Shown here: in pieces, positions 6,777 through 15,009 of the stretch
Position numbering within the stretch: position 1 is the first letter of the stretch
Layout of the letters: each line of letters begins with the position of its first letter
Origin: Christensenella sp. UBA7588
GTDB taxonomy: Bacteria; Bacillota; Clostridia; Christensenellales; CAG-917
Direction of reading: 5' to 3'
Assembly (NCBI GenBank): GCA_002478945.1
Contig: DLKM01000005.1
Coordinates: forward strand, 1-22,528
Length of the DNA: 22,528 nt
Notes under the pieces: generated by a model
What the model saw: the letters and a program-made list of their open reading frames with translations, nothing else
The model's database searches: none
Told to the model about the DNA's origin: nothing
Program-made: the position numbers and the translations under genes

Positions 6777-8294
6777 ATGAACATCAATCTTGTATTTGAA
6801 TTTCTGAAAGCATTTTTAGGTGCGTTTTACGACAAAGGCATCGGAAGTATCTTTTGGGGCATAATTCACATCTTCTACAACGACGGCTACTCTGACGCGT
6901 TCAAGAACTACACCGAGTATTTCGGTGCGGGAGAGTGGGCTGTTGCCATTATTTTCATCATTCTCATCGTGGCGGCTATCGTGGCGGTGCTTGTGCTGAT
7001 AGGGTTCGGTATCCGTAAACTCGTCCGCATAAGCAGAGCGAAAGTCCTTCCGCAGGACCTTGTCGACGAATGCGCCAACCTCAAAAAACAAATCATCAAA
7101 ATGTCTGCCGAAAAAGACCGCATTCTCGGTATGCGAGTGAGCGACATCGGCAATTACGAGGGAGAGGAAGAAGAAAAAGGCGAGGAGAAGAAAGAAGAAC
7201 AATCCCCGACGGGCGAATCCCGTTTCTACAAACTTACCGAAATCGACAAAATTTACGAAAACTACGTTCCGCCCGTTTACGACGACGAAATCACGTTGCC
7301 CGAACTTTGCGACCGTTTCCGCAATTTCGCTTGCTCTCGTATGAAACTGTACTACAATCCGCGTATTATAAGGCTGTTTATTGCGGGTATGTCCACGTCT
7401 CGTCTTATGATACTGCAAGGTATTTCAGGTACAGGTAAAACGTCGCTTCCGCACGCTATGGGTATATTCCTCAACAACCCTGCGACGATTGCGTCCGTTC
7501 AGCCGTCCTGGCGTGACCGTACCGAACTTTTCGGTTACTTCAACGAATTTACCAAACGCTTCAATGAAACCGAAGTTTTGAAAAAGATGTACGAGGCAAC
7601 TTGGAACGACCAGATTTATCTGACCGTCCTCGACGAAATGAACATCGCTCGTGTCGAGTACTATTTCGCGGAAATGTTGTCAATTCTCGAAATGCCGTCC
7701 CGTGACGAGTGGATTGTCGACCTCGTTCCGTCGGGGTGGGCAAACGACCCCAAACATATCGATAAAGGTCGTTTTAGACTTCCGCAGAATATGTGGTTCA
7801 TCGGCACCGCAAACAACGACGACTCGACGTTCGCGATTTCGGATAAGGTTTACGACCGTGCTATGCCGATAAACATCAACAGCAAAGGCGTTCCGTTTGA
7901 CGCTCCGTGGGCAGATAACATATTTATCAGTTACAAGCACCTCGAAGCGATGTTCAAGGAGTCGCAAGAGGTCTACAAGGTCTCGCAGGACGTTCTTGAC
8001 AAAGTCAACAAATTGGACGACTACGTTATCGAGCATTTCCGCCTCGCGTTCGGTAACCGTATCGTGAAGCAGCTCAAAGAGTTCGTTCCGTCCTACGTCG
8101 GATGCGGCGGAACCGAAATCGACGGACTCGACTACGTTCTCTGCAACAAGATTTTCCGTAAGTTCGAGTCACTCAACTTGTCCTACATTCGTGACGAAAT
8201 CGACGGCTTGATTTTGTATCTCAGCGAGCTTTTCGGCGAGGAGAATATGCAGGAGAGTAAGGAGTATATCAACCGCCTCAAGAAACTGTTCTAA
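6777..8294 (+). CDS. Membrane-anchored McrB-family AAA+ ATPase
   Basis: A 505-aa protein of the McrB branch of AAA+ NTPases. The N-terminal 50 residues are aromatic and hydrophobic, followed by a strong transmembrane helix (about 54-79) and a basic stretch, then a coiled and acidic linker (about 90-150). The ATPase core has Walker A GISGTGKTS (215-223), the McrB-typical PSWRDRTELFGYF (about 243-255), Walker B TVLDEMNIARVEYYFAE (D286, E287), sensor 1 GTANNDDST (343-351) and an arginine after SDKVYDR (361). Classical McrB restriction proteins are GTPases with an N-terminal DNA-binding domain and no membrane helix, so this is an unusual form. The partner-type DUF2357-like gene follows 310 nt later. 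No Shine-Dalgarno is evident before ATG 6777. It may be a membrane-tethered remodelling motor or a defence component; its target is unknown. Confidence 0.82.
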   Translation: MNINLVFEFLKAFLGAFYDKGIGSIFWGIIHIFYNDGYSDAFKNYTEYFGAGEWAVAIIFIILIVAAIVAVLVLIGFGIRKLVRISRAKVLPQDLVDECANLKKQIIKMSAEKDRILGMRVSDIGNYEGEEEEKGEEKKEEQSPTGESRFYKLTEIDKIYENYVPPVYDDEITLPELCDRFRNFACSRMKLYYNPRIIRLFIAGMSTSRLMILQGISGTGKTSLPHAMGIFLNNPATIASVQPSWRDRTELFGYFNEFTKRFNETEVLKKMYEATWNDQIYLTVLDEMNIARVEYYFAEMLSILEMPSRDEWIVDLVPSGWANDPKHIDKGRFRLPQNMWFIGTANNDDSTFAISDKVYDRAMPININSKGVPFDAPWADNIFISYKHLEAMFKESQEVYKVSQDVLDKVNKLDDYVIEHFRLAFGNRIVKQLKEFVPSYVGCGGTEIDGLDYVLCNKIFRKFESLNLSYIRDEIDGLILYLSELFGEENMQESKEYINRLKKLF

Positions 8295-8302
8295 AATGTG
8301 CT

Positions 8303-8405
8303 AAACGGCGAATAACGGCGTTAGCGCATCTGCTCATCAAAATCACGTACGACTTGTACGTTGGGTTTTGATTCGCACATACGCTGCCTTGTTATTCATC
8401 CGTTT
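8303..8405. repeat. Long imperfect hairpin A (103 nt)
   Basis: Arms pair from the outside in: AAACGG (8303-8308) with CCGTTT (8400-8405); GAATAAC (8310-8316) with GTTATTC (8391-8397); AGCG (8323-8326) with CGCT (8382-8385); ATCAAAA (8336-8342) with TTTTGAT (8366-8372); ACGTAC (8345-8350) with GTACGT (8356-8361), loop GACTT. It could be a MITE-like element, a structured RNA or an mRNA processing/stability element. Confidence 0.75.
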
Positions 8406-8419
8406 ATCCCACTTTAGTC

Positions 8420-8544
8420 TAAAAATGCATTATTTTGCGCTCTGCTTTGTCAGCCGCACTTTGCCTGCAAGTCATGTACTTCAGTACATTTGGCTTGTAT
8501 TCAAAGCACGCCTTTCGCGCATAGCATCAAAATACTGCATTTTA
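8420..8544. repeat. Long imperfect hairpin B (125 nt)
   Basis: Arms pair from the outside in: TAAAAATGCA (8420-8429) with TGCATTTTA (8536-8544), one bulge; ATTTTG (8432-8437) with CAAAAT (8528-8533); GCTTTG (8444-8449) with CAAAGC (8502-8507); ATGTAC (8474-8479) with GTACAT (8484-8489), loop TTCA. It has the same plan as hairpin A, including a GTAC-capped tip, so the two may be relatives. Confidence 0.75.
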
Positions 8545-8604
8545 GCGTCCACAAACAAATTTTAGCGTGGCAGTAACTTACAAAAATAACAAAAAATAAC
8601 GGAT

Positions 8605-11301
8605 ATGGAAGACAACAAAATCACAAGAGAAGTGTACAAAGCGTACGCAGATAAGATTGTTTCCGTTCTCGGCACAGAGGGCTTTTATCAGCAATTCAAA
8701 GACCGTGTCGAGAAAGGGTCTTCCGTGTTCAAATTGGCAAAAAAACGCCTTATTCAGGACATTTCGATTGACTGGATAGATACTATCGAAGGCATTCTTC
8801 CCAACCTCGATACGATTGTGCGCAATCCGCGTAAATTTATCGTGCAAGAGGAAGATATTGTCGACGTTTCGCTGGCAAGAAGTATCTCTACGGAGTCCGT
8901 CAAGTATCTTGCGCAGCACACAAATATGATTTCGAAAGTGGACGAAAAGACGGGAGACGTTACTCCGTCCAAAATCCTCAATATCACGAAAGAGGAATCT
9001 TTTGAAATCTACGAAAACCGCTTTATTTACACGTTGCTTTTGAAGTTGAAAGACTTCGTTACTATGCGTTACGACAAGATTAAAAAAGCGTCGGCAACGC
9101 AGGATGTACTCGAACTCGACATCGAATCTCGTTTTAATTTACCGAGCAAAAAAATCACTTATCGAACGGAATATTTTGCACAGTTGAGCTTTGACGAAGT
9201 TATGAGGCTCGACCCCGATACGCTTACGAAAATCGAGCGCGTCGCAAAAATCGACCGCATTATCACGGACTTTTTGTCATCGTCGTTTGCAAAGTCGATG
9301 CGCAATTCCGCGCCTGTCAGACCACCGATTATGCGTACCAACGTCATTTTGAAAGAACCGAATTTCAAAAAAGCGTTGACTTTGTGGCAATTTGTCGAGA
9401 CGTATCAGGCAACCGCGGGATTCTCGACTTCGGACGAAGTGGAGGACTATCCTATCGAGGACGACAGCGCAAAACGTTTGCGCAGTATGATAACGCTCAA
9501 CACGATGGTGTTCGAGAGCCTTTACGACCAATGCGAAACCGATTTCGATATGGAGGACAAGGAATTTGCCGACTTTATGCGAGTGGGTCAAATGGACTTC
9601 CAAAAAGACGAAATCGAGCGTGACGAATATGCTCAAAAACTCGACAATAAAGAAGAAAACGACGAGGAACAGGAAAACGTCGAGGAAGTGAAGCCGCAAG
9701 AGCAAGAGGACGCGGAAAAAGAAATTCCGCCCGAAGTTTTGCCCGAAACCGAAAAGGCGGAAGAACCTCAAGAACAGCAGGAGACCGAACAAGAACCCGA
9801 AGTTCAACAAGAAGAAGTCGAAAAAGAGGTCGAAAAGCCGCAAGAAATAGAAAAAGAAGTGGTTGTAGAACGTCCCGTCGAAGTGGAACGCTTCAAGGAA
9901 ATGCCTCCTAAAGCCGAACAGGAAGAAGTGGACCTCGAACCCGATGCGGAGAAATTCGACCAGCACTTGTTTGAAGTGCGTAAAATATTCAAACGTCCCG
10001 ACGACGACAAAATCAAGCAAGAGGAGATTATCAAAGTCAAGGACGCAATCGACCGTTGTCTTACCTCTTATCGTCGCATCAAACAGGAAGAACTCGAAGA
10101 AAGAGACAGACAAGAGCGTATCCGTCGTCGCAGAGAGGACATCGAAAAACGCGCCGCCGCATTCAAAAAGCAGCGTGAAGAACTCGAAAAGAATTCGGCA
10201 AATATCGACGATTCCGCTCTGGGTATGGACCCGTTCAGTTATCAAAAAGCAAAAATCGCAAGAGAAAAGAGTGCGGAAGAAGCGAAAAAGCGCAACGCAA
10301 CCCTCAAAGTCGATAAAAACGAACGTCTCGAACTCGAAGACAAGAACACCGAGCCTATCAATCAAGCCATTGACGAAATGGAAAAGGCGCGCGCCAAAAA
10401 GGCAGAAAGAGACGCGAAAATCGACGAACATCTCGACAATATCGACGCGATTATGCCTCTTGAAAACGACGTTCCGCTTGTTGCGAGAACGAGAAGAAAG
10501 AGAGATTATTCCATTGCCAAACAAACGGCGCAAATATCTCAAAATACGGCGCAAAGCAATGACGAAACCGCTAAAATCGGCGACAAAAAGCCCGTTATCC
10601 GACTTGCGAAAGATACGCAAATCAACCCGTGGGGAGTTGAAGGCGAAAAGAAACGCCGCATAAATCTCACGCCTGTGGACGAGAGCAAAGTCGCTGTCGG
10701 TCAAGTGCATATAAAAGACGACGACAAAGTCGTTTTGTGGGGCGGAAACGCAGACCTCGGCAAACTCGACGAGCCGAAAACGGACGCTAAACCCAAGAGA
10801 AAATACACTCGCAAAGCCAAAACCGAAGCAGGAAACGTCACGGACGAAAACGTCGAGACAGCAGACGTAACACAACCCGCAAACGCTGAAAATCGCGACG
10901 AAAATACCTCGAAAATCAGCGAAAAACTGCCCGAAAACGGCGTGATTTCCGAAGAAAAAGCGACGGAAAATCAAGCGAAAACCGCCGAAAATTCGCAAGA
11001 AAAAGCACAGGAAATCGAGCAAAAACCGCAACGTTCGAAAAAGAAAAAAGACAAAAAAGACCCGTGGGAATTGAGCGCAACGACGCTCAATCAAAAGTAT
11101 ACTTTACCCAGCGGAAAAGAGAAGCATTTCGACGCAATAGACGAGAGTAAGGTGGCTGTCGGAGGCATCAGATTTAAGACGGGCAGCGGCATACTCGACC
11201 CGTTCGGCAGCGTAAATCTGGCTTCTGCCGCAGAGGCGAGAACCGCACGAGACGAAGCGGAAAGCGAAGAAACGAGCGACGATTCGGAGAATGAGGATTG
11301 A
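8605..11301 (+). CDS. DUF2357-like McrB-partner protein with long coiled low-complexity C-terminus
   Basis: An 898-aa protein. The N-terminal third (about 1-330) resembles the DUF2357 family, which commonly pairs with McrB-type ATPases: EIYENRFIYTLLLKLKDF (134-151) matches the family's 'ENRF' helix, and PIMRTNVILKEPNF...LWQFVETY (241-267) fits its second conserved segment. From about 335 to 670 the chain is Glu/Lys/Gln/Arg-rich, probably extended and coiled coil. The C-terminal part has two copies of a unit starting NPWG (about 674) or DPWE (about 819) and each containing DESKVAVG (about 692 and 846). DPFS and DPFG occur as further copies of the short motif. I see no PD-(D/E)xK nuclease motif, although many DUF2357 proteins have one. 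There is no membrane helix, so it is cytosolic, perhaps tethered to the membrane ATPase. No Shine-Dalgarno is visible before ATG 8605. The second sipW follows directly, probably in the same operon. Confidence 0.65.
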   Translation: MEDNKITREVYKAYADKIVSVLGTEGFYQQFKDRVEKGSSVFKLAKKRLIQDISIDWIDTIEGILPNLDTIVRNPRKFIVQEEDIVDVSLARSISTESVKYLAQHTNMISKVDEKTGDVTPSKILNITKEESFEIYENRFIYTLLLKLKDFVTMRYDKIKKASATQDVLELDIESRFNLPSKKITYRTEYFAQLSFDEVMRLDPDTLTKIERVAKIDRIITDFLSSSFAKSMRNSAPVRPPIMRTNVILKEPNFKKALTLWQFVETYQATAGFSTSDEVEDYPIEDDSAKRLRSMITLNTMVFESLYDQCETDFDMEDKEFADFMRVGQMDFQKDEIERDEYAQKLDNKEENDEEQENVEEVKPQEQEDAEKEIPPEVLPETEKAEEPQEQQETEQEPEVQQEEVEKEVEKPQEIEKEVVVERPVEVERFKEMPPKAEQEEVDLEPDAEKFDQHLFEVRKIFKRPDDDKIKQEEIIKVKDAIDRCLTSYRRIKQEELEERDRQERIRRRREDIEKRAAAFKKQREELEKNSANIDDSALGMDPFSYQKAKIAREKSAEEAKKRNATLKVDKNERLELEDKNTEPINQAIDEMEKARAKKAERDAKIDEHLDNIDAIMPLENDVPLVARTRRKRDYSIAKQTAQISQNTAQSNDETAKIGDKKPVIRLAKDTQINPWGVEGEKKRRINLTPVDESKVAVGQVHIKDDDKVVLWGGNADLGKLDEPKTDAKPKRKYTRKAKTEAGNVTDENVETADVTQPANAENRDENTSKISEKLPENGVISEEKATENQAKTAENSQEKAQEIEQKPQRSKKKKDKKDPWELSATTLNQKYTLPSGKEKHFDAIDESKVAVGGIRFKTGSGILDPFGSVNLASAAEARTARDEAESEETSDDSENED

Positions 11302-11338
11302 TAGTCGTCGATATAACGACAGGAGTTTCGATTGAGTT

Positions 11339-11357
11339 TGCAAATCTATGATTTGCA
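11339..11357. repeat. Small intergenic triloop hairpin
   Basis: TGCAAATC-TAT-GATTTGCA: perfect 8-bp stem with a 3-nt loop between the DUF2357-like gene and the second sipW. It belongs to the scattered triloop set. Its presence favours treating this stretch as leader and not coding. Confidence 0.6.
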
Positions 11358-11394
11358 CATACGACACATATCTAAATATCAAAGAGCATTTTGT

Positions 11395-12105
11395 ATGGCA
11401 GATAAAACTTCAAAAAACGGCAAAGCGAAAAAAGTTTACGGCATCGTTTCGACGATAGCCGTCGCTTTGATATTCGTATTTTTGGTTATTACCGTCGCCG
11501 TGATGCTCATACAGAAAAAGAGCGGAGGAGAGAGTCAAATCTTCGGCTATTATATGTACGACGTATTGAGCGACAGTATGAGCGGCACGATTGAAAAGGG
11601 CGAAGTGATTCTTTGCAAAAAAGTCGAGGACGTAAACTCATTGCAAGAGGGAGACATAATCACTTTTATTGCGCCGAGCGGACCGCTCAAAGGATACAAC
11701 GAAACTCATCGTATCGTTAAAATCGTGCGTAACGAGGACGGCTCGATAAACTATATCAAAACCGCGGGGGATAAACTTTACGACGGCAATACCAAAACCG
11801 ACGAGTGGGATTTGAAGCCCGAAAACGTCAAGGCAAAATACGTCAAAAAGTCCGTTTTCGTGGGCGGATTGAGAAAATTTTTGTCGCATTGGTACGGCTA
11901 CGTCGTGCTTATCGTAATTCCGTTTTGCATAGTTTTCGCACTTCTCGTTTCGGGGTTCGTAAAGGACAGAATCGCGCTTGAAAAGACGGACGAAAAGCCT
12001 AAAGTCGCGCTCGACGACTTGAGTGACGAGGAAAAGAAAAAACTGCTCGACGAAGTCGTAAAAGACAACGTCGACGAGAGCGATAATAAAGAAAATAAAG
12101 AATAA
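11395..12105 (+). CDS. sipW: SipW-type signal peptidase I, second copy
   Basis: A 236-aa ER/SipW-type signal peptidase: basic N-terminus, helix 1 (about 15-38), LSDSMSG with nucleophile Ser61, ETHRIV with His105, GDK (125-127), helix 2 (about 168-188) and an acidic tail of about 45 residues predicted to be cytosolic. The tail repeats DDLSDEEKKKL, nearly the motif in the first SipW. It lacks the long insertion of that copy. Start choice: ATG 11395 has only a weak AAAGAG (11381-11386). An in-frame TTG at 11332 has a better AGGAG (11321-11325), 6 nt away, and would add 21 residues, but those codons run through a perfect hairpin and do not look like a SipW N-terminus. It follows the DUF2357-like gene closely and ends at a strong terminator, so it is likely the last gene of that unit. 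Confidence 0.82.
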   Translation: MADKTSKNGKAKKVYGIVSTIAVALIFVFLVITVAVMLIQKKSGGESQIFGYYMYDVLSDSMSGTIEKGEVILCKKVEDVNSLQEGDIITFIAPSGPLKGYNETHRIVKIVRNEDGSINYIKTAGDKLYDGNTKTDEWDLKPENVKAKYVKKSVFVGGLRKFLSHWYGYVVLIVIPFCIVFALLVSGFVKDRIALEKTDEKPKVALDDLSDEEKKKLLDEVVKDNVDESDNKENKE

Positions 12106-12130
12106 AATCGACTTTTGTCGGTGGACGAGT

Positions 12131-12158
12131 ATCGATACGCTTGCGTATCGATTTTTTT
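12131..12158 (+). terminator. Intrinsic terminator after the second sipW gene
   Basis: Perfect stem ATCGATACG/CGTATCGAT with a CTTG loop, followed by a T run. It closes the accessory island before the comM gene. Confidence 0.93.
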
Positions 12159-12335
12159 ATGCGTTCGCACGGCTCGTTTCATTTTTATTTAATATAAAAG
12201 AGGTATGCTGTTTTCGATGAAAAAAATAAAAACAGCGTAAAAATATTTTTTGCGGTATCTAAACGCATATCCGATAGTTACATTCGTGTTTTGCCGAAAA
12301 CGGAGGGTATAAATACTATTGCGTTTTTCGTCGGC

Positions 12336-12362
12336 TTATGCTAACATAAATAGACTTATAAT
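12336..12362 (+). promoter_or_regulatory. -10 box and inverted repeat upstream of comM
   Basis: TATAAT at 12357-12362 lies 19 nt before the comM start codon. The perfect inverted repeat TTATG-CTAA-CATAA (12336-12349) occupies the spacer side. No good -35 is visible at 17 bp, so the promoter may need an activator, or the palindrome may be an operator. If the start is near 12369, the leader is very short. Confidence 0.45.
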
Positions 12363-12381
12363 ATATATAAGGGGAAATGTT

Positions 12382-13908
12382 ATGCTCGCAAAACTTATGA
12401 GTTACGCTCTCGACGGTCTGACGGGATATGCGGTTGACGTCGAAATAGACATCAACAGCGGCCTCCCCGGCTACGATATGGTGGGGCTTGCCTCCACGGC
12501 TACGAAGGAAAGCAAAGAGAGAGTTCGCTCTGCGATAAAAAACAGCGGTTTTCAATACCCCGCAAAGCGAATAATCGTCAATCTCGCTCCTGCCGACACG
12601 AAGAAGGAAGGTCCGTCTTTCGACTTACCCGTGGCACTCGGCATTATGGCGGCTACAGGTCAAATAGAGAACAAATCTTACAAAAATTACGTCATTATCG
12701 GCGAACTTTCGCTTGACGGTCAGTTGAGGCACGTCAACGGAATAATGCCGTTGCTTATCTCCGCAATGCAAGACGGACACAAGCAGTTTATAATTCCTGC
12801 GGAAAACGCAAGGGAAGCAAGTTTCATAGAGGGTATCGACGTGTACGCCTTGCCGACGCTCCGCGACGTCGTGGAGATGTTGAGCGGCGTGGTGTATGAA
12901 AAAGTGCCTACCTCGACGTACGAGTCGGCTTGCGTAAACCACGGCTACGGCGTGGATTTTGCGGACGTTAAGGGGCAGACGGTTGCAAAACGAGCAATGG
13001 AGATTGCCGTCGCCGGCGGACACAACGTGCTTATGATAGGACCTCCCGGCGCAGGCAAAACGATGCTTGCAAAATGCGTGCCGACGATTATGCCCGAGAT
13101 GACTTTCGAAGAAGCCATAGAAGTGACAAAGATACACAGCGTCGCAGGAATACTCGACAGCAACATCGGTATCGTCACGACAAGACCGTTCAGAACTCCG
13201 CATCACACGACCACCGTTCCCGCACTGGTTGGAGGCGGCGCAAAGGCAAAGCCCGGAGAAGTGAGCCTCGCAAACCACGGCGTACTGTTTTTGGACGAGA
13301 TGCCCGAGTATTCGCGCCACGCGCTCGAGACGTTGAGACAGCCTCTGGAGGACAGAAAAGTTACGGTATCGAGGGTGCAACAGACCACCGAGTATCCTGC
13401 AAACTTTATGCTCGTTGCGAGTATGAACCCGTGTCCTTGCGGAAATTACGGCTCCAAAAATCAAATCTGCCGTTGTACACCCTCTCAAATACACAATTAT
13501 GTGTCGAAACTGAGCGGACCTCTTATGGACAGAATAGATTTGCAAATCGAAGTTGATAATATCACATACGACGAGCTTCGAGGCAAACAAAGCGGAGAAA
13601 CGTCCGCACAGATAAAAGAGCGCATAAACAGAGTGCGCAAGTTGCAAAGAGAGAGATTTGCAAACGACGGAATACTTACCAACGCGGAAATGGGTTCGAG
13701 AGAACTTGCAAAGTATTGTCAGATTGACAAAGACTGCGAAAGGTTGTTGCAAAAGGCGTTTGACAAGCTCAATTTGAGCGCAAGAGGCACGACTCGTATC
13801 CTCAAAGTGGCAAGAACCATTGCCGACATCGAAGGCTCCGAGAATATACTGCCTGCGCATATTGCCGAAGCGATACAATATCGCGGACTTGATAGGAAGT
13901 ACAGTTGA
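12382..13908 (+). CDS. comM: ComM/YifB family Mg-chelatase-like AAA+ helicase
   Basis: The 508-aa protein matches the usual length of YifB/ComM (about 506). ComM is a hexameric branch-migration helicase that promotes integration of incoming DNA during natural transformation. Visible parts: the N-terminal ChlI-type domain with LSLDGQLRHVNG, Walker A GPPGAGKTM (220-228), Walker B LFLDEMPEY (Asp305), the NPCPCGNYG...CRC cysteine motif typical of the family, an SGPLMDRIDL segment and a C-terminal Mg-chelatase domain with ARGTTRILKVARTIAD. The start ATG 12382 has AAGGGG (12369-12374) upstream; an in-frame TTG at 12319 is less likely. Its stop overlaps the dprA start, which fits its role with DprA in DNA uptake or recombination. 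Confidence 0.93.
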   Translation: MLAKLMSYALDGLTGYAVDVEIDINSGLPGYDMVGLASTATKESKERVRSAIKNSGFQYPAKRIIVNLAPADTKKEGPSFDLPVALGIMAATGQIENKSYKNYVIIGELSLDGQLRHVNGIMPLLISAMQDGHKQFIIPAENAREASFIEGIDVYALPTLRDVVEMLSGVVYEKVPTSTYESACVNHGYGVDFADVKGQTVAKRAMEIAVAGGHNVLMIGPPGAGKTMLAKCVPTIMPEMTFEEAIEVTKIHSVAGILDSNIGIVTTRPFRTPHHTTTVPALVGGGAKAKPGEVSLANHGVLFLDEMPEYSRHALETLRQPLEDRKVTVSRVQQTTEYPANFMLVASMNPCPCGNYGSKNQICRCTPSQIHNYVSKLSGPLMDRIDLQIEVDNITYDELRGKQSGETSAQIKERINRVRKLQRERFANDGILTNAEMGSRELAKYCQIDKDCERLLQKAFDKLNLSARGTTRILKVARTIADIEGSENILPAHIAEAIQYRGLDRKYS

Positions 13909-14987
13909 TGGACGCAAAAGATTGGAATAGCAAAGTTTTGCTTGCGCTGTCTTGCGTAGACGAACTTTCTTTGAAAAAGAAGAACGCGTTGTTCGACCAA
14001 ATCGACGCTTCCGAGATACAAACCGACGAAGCGAGGGAAATCGTTTTCAAAACCTTGGGCGACGAACACGCGACGGACTTTTTTAAGAAGTTGCAAAGCG
14101 TAGACGATATAATCGAAGGCCTTCAAAAGAAGGACGTACACTATATCACTTGCTACGACGACGAATATCCCGAGGGGTTGAATTCGGTGTATGACAGACC
14201 GCTTGTGCTGTTTGTCAAAGGCAACGTTTCCGCTCTCAACAAGAGGTGTATTTCGGTGGTGGGGACGAGGCGTCCCACGAGATACGGCGCAAAAGTCGCG
14301 GAGGAATTTTCCAGAGAATTCGCAAAAGCGGGGCTTTGCATAGTGTCGGGTTTTGCGAGAGGAATAGATTCCATTGCGCACAAAGCGTGCGTCGACAACG
14401 GTTCGGAGACGATAGCGGTGTTCGCGTGCGGACTCGACGTGGTGTATCCTGCGGAACACAGAGGTCTTATGGACAGCGTGCTTGCAAACGGCGGCGCAAT
14501 CGTGAGCGAATATCCGTTGGGTACAAAACCGTTGCAATATCACTTTCCCGAGCGCAACCGTATAGTGAGCGGAATAAGCGAAGCGGTGTTTCTGCCTCAG
14601 GCGGCAACCAAAAGCGGCTCGCTCATCACGATAAGACTCGCAATCGAGCAAGGCAAAGACGTTTACGTCGTGCCGAGCAATATATACGACGAAGAAAGCG
14701 CGGGCAACAACGAATTGCTCAGAGAAATGCCTCACGCTTTAGTCATCTCTCCCGAGGACGTACTCGATTCGATGCACGTTTCGAGAGAAGTTATCGAGAA
14801 AAAGACGATAGAATTGAGTTTGGTAGAAAATCAAATCGTCGAATCTCTCAAAGACGGCGAACGCCATATCGAAGATTTGATTGAAATTACAGGTATGAAC
14901 GTAAGCGAACTTACCACCGTGCTTTTCAACCTCGAAATCGAAGGGCTTATCGAAAAGACGGCCGGAAACTATTACGCGCTTGCGTAA
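13908..14987 (+). CDS. dprA: DNA processing protein DprA (Smf)
   Basis: A 359-aa DprA, which loads RecA onto incoming single-stranded DNA in transformation. The Rossmann-like core shows SVVGTRRPTRYG (about 114), VSGFARGIDSIAH (about 146), EYPLGTKPLQYHFPERNRIV and GSLITIRLAIEQGKDVY. The N-terminal region is a SAM/HhH-like helical domain, and the last 60 residues (SLVENQIVESL to the end) are the DprA winged helix. ATG 13908 uses the last base of the comM stop codon (TGATG) and has AGGAAG (13894-13899), so translation is probably coupled. DprA proteins also occur in species not known to be competent, so natural transformation is not proven here. Confidence 0.95.
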   Translation: MDAKDWNSKVLLALSCVDELSLKKKNALFDQIDASEIQTDEAREIVFKTLGDEHATDFFKKLQSVDDIIEGLQKKDVHYITCYDDEYPEGLNSVYDRPLVLFVKGNVSALNKRCISVVGTRRPTRYGAKVAEEFSREFAKAGLCIVSGFARGIDSIAHKACVDNGSETIAVFACGLDVVYPAEHRGLMDSVLANGGAIVSEYPLGTKPLQYHFPERNRIVSGISEAVFLPQAATKSGSLITIRLAIEQGKDVYVVPSNIYDEESAGNNELLREMPHALVISPEDVLDSMHVSREVIEKKTIELSLVENQIVESLKDGERHIEDLIEITGMNVSELTTVLFNLEIEGLIEKTAGNYYALA

Positions 14988-15009
14988 AATAAACGAGAAA
15001 ATCAAGTAT

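Larger units (their letters stand above)
8295..8604. other. Intergenic region filled by two long imperfect palindromes
   Basis: This 310-nt gap separates the McrB-like gene from its presumed partner. It is almost wholly made of two tandem imperfect hairpins (annotated separately), followed by the direct repeat ATTTTAGCGT at 8539-8548 and 8559-8568. I see no convincing promoter or terminator, and the 65-codon open frame at 8368-8565 is not believed. Confidence 0.7.

Noticed and set aside
8368..8565. Small open frame of 65 codons between the ATPase and DUF2357-like genes
   Set aside because: Its whole length lies in the two imperfect hairpins, so the sequence is explained by palindromic structure.
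8303..8568. CRISPR-like repeat array
   Set aside because: The repeats are palindromic arms and one 10-bp duplication, not regularly spaced identical direct repeats, and no cas gene is near.
9277..11094. Open frame of 605 codons on the - strand
   Set aside because: Composed almost only of Phe, Leu, Val and Arg as the complement of a Glu/Lys/Gln-rich gene; no start signals and no recognisable domain.
6777..11301. Ordinary McrBC type IV restriction system
   Set aside because: The ATPase has a membrane helix and the partner lacks a visible nuclease motif; neighbours are secretion genes, with no methyltransferase or other defence genes.
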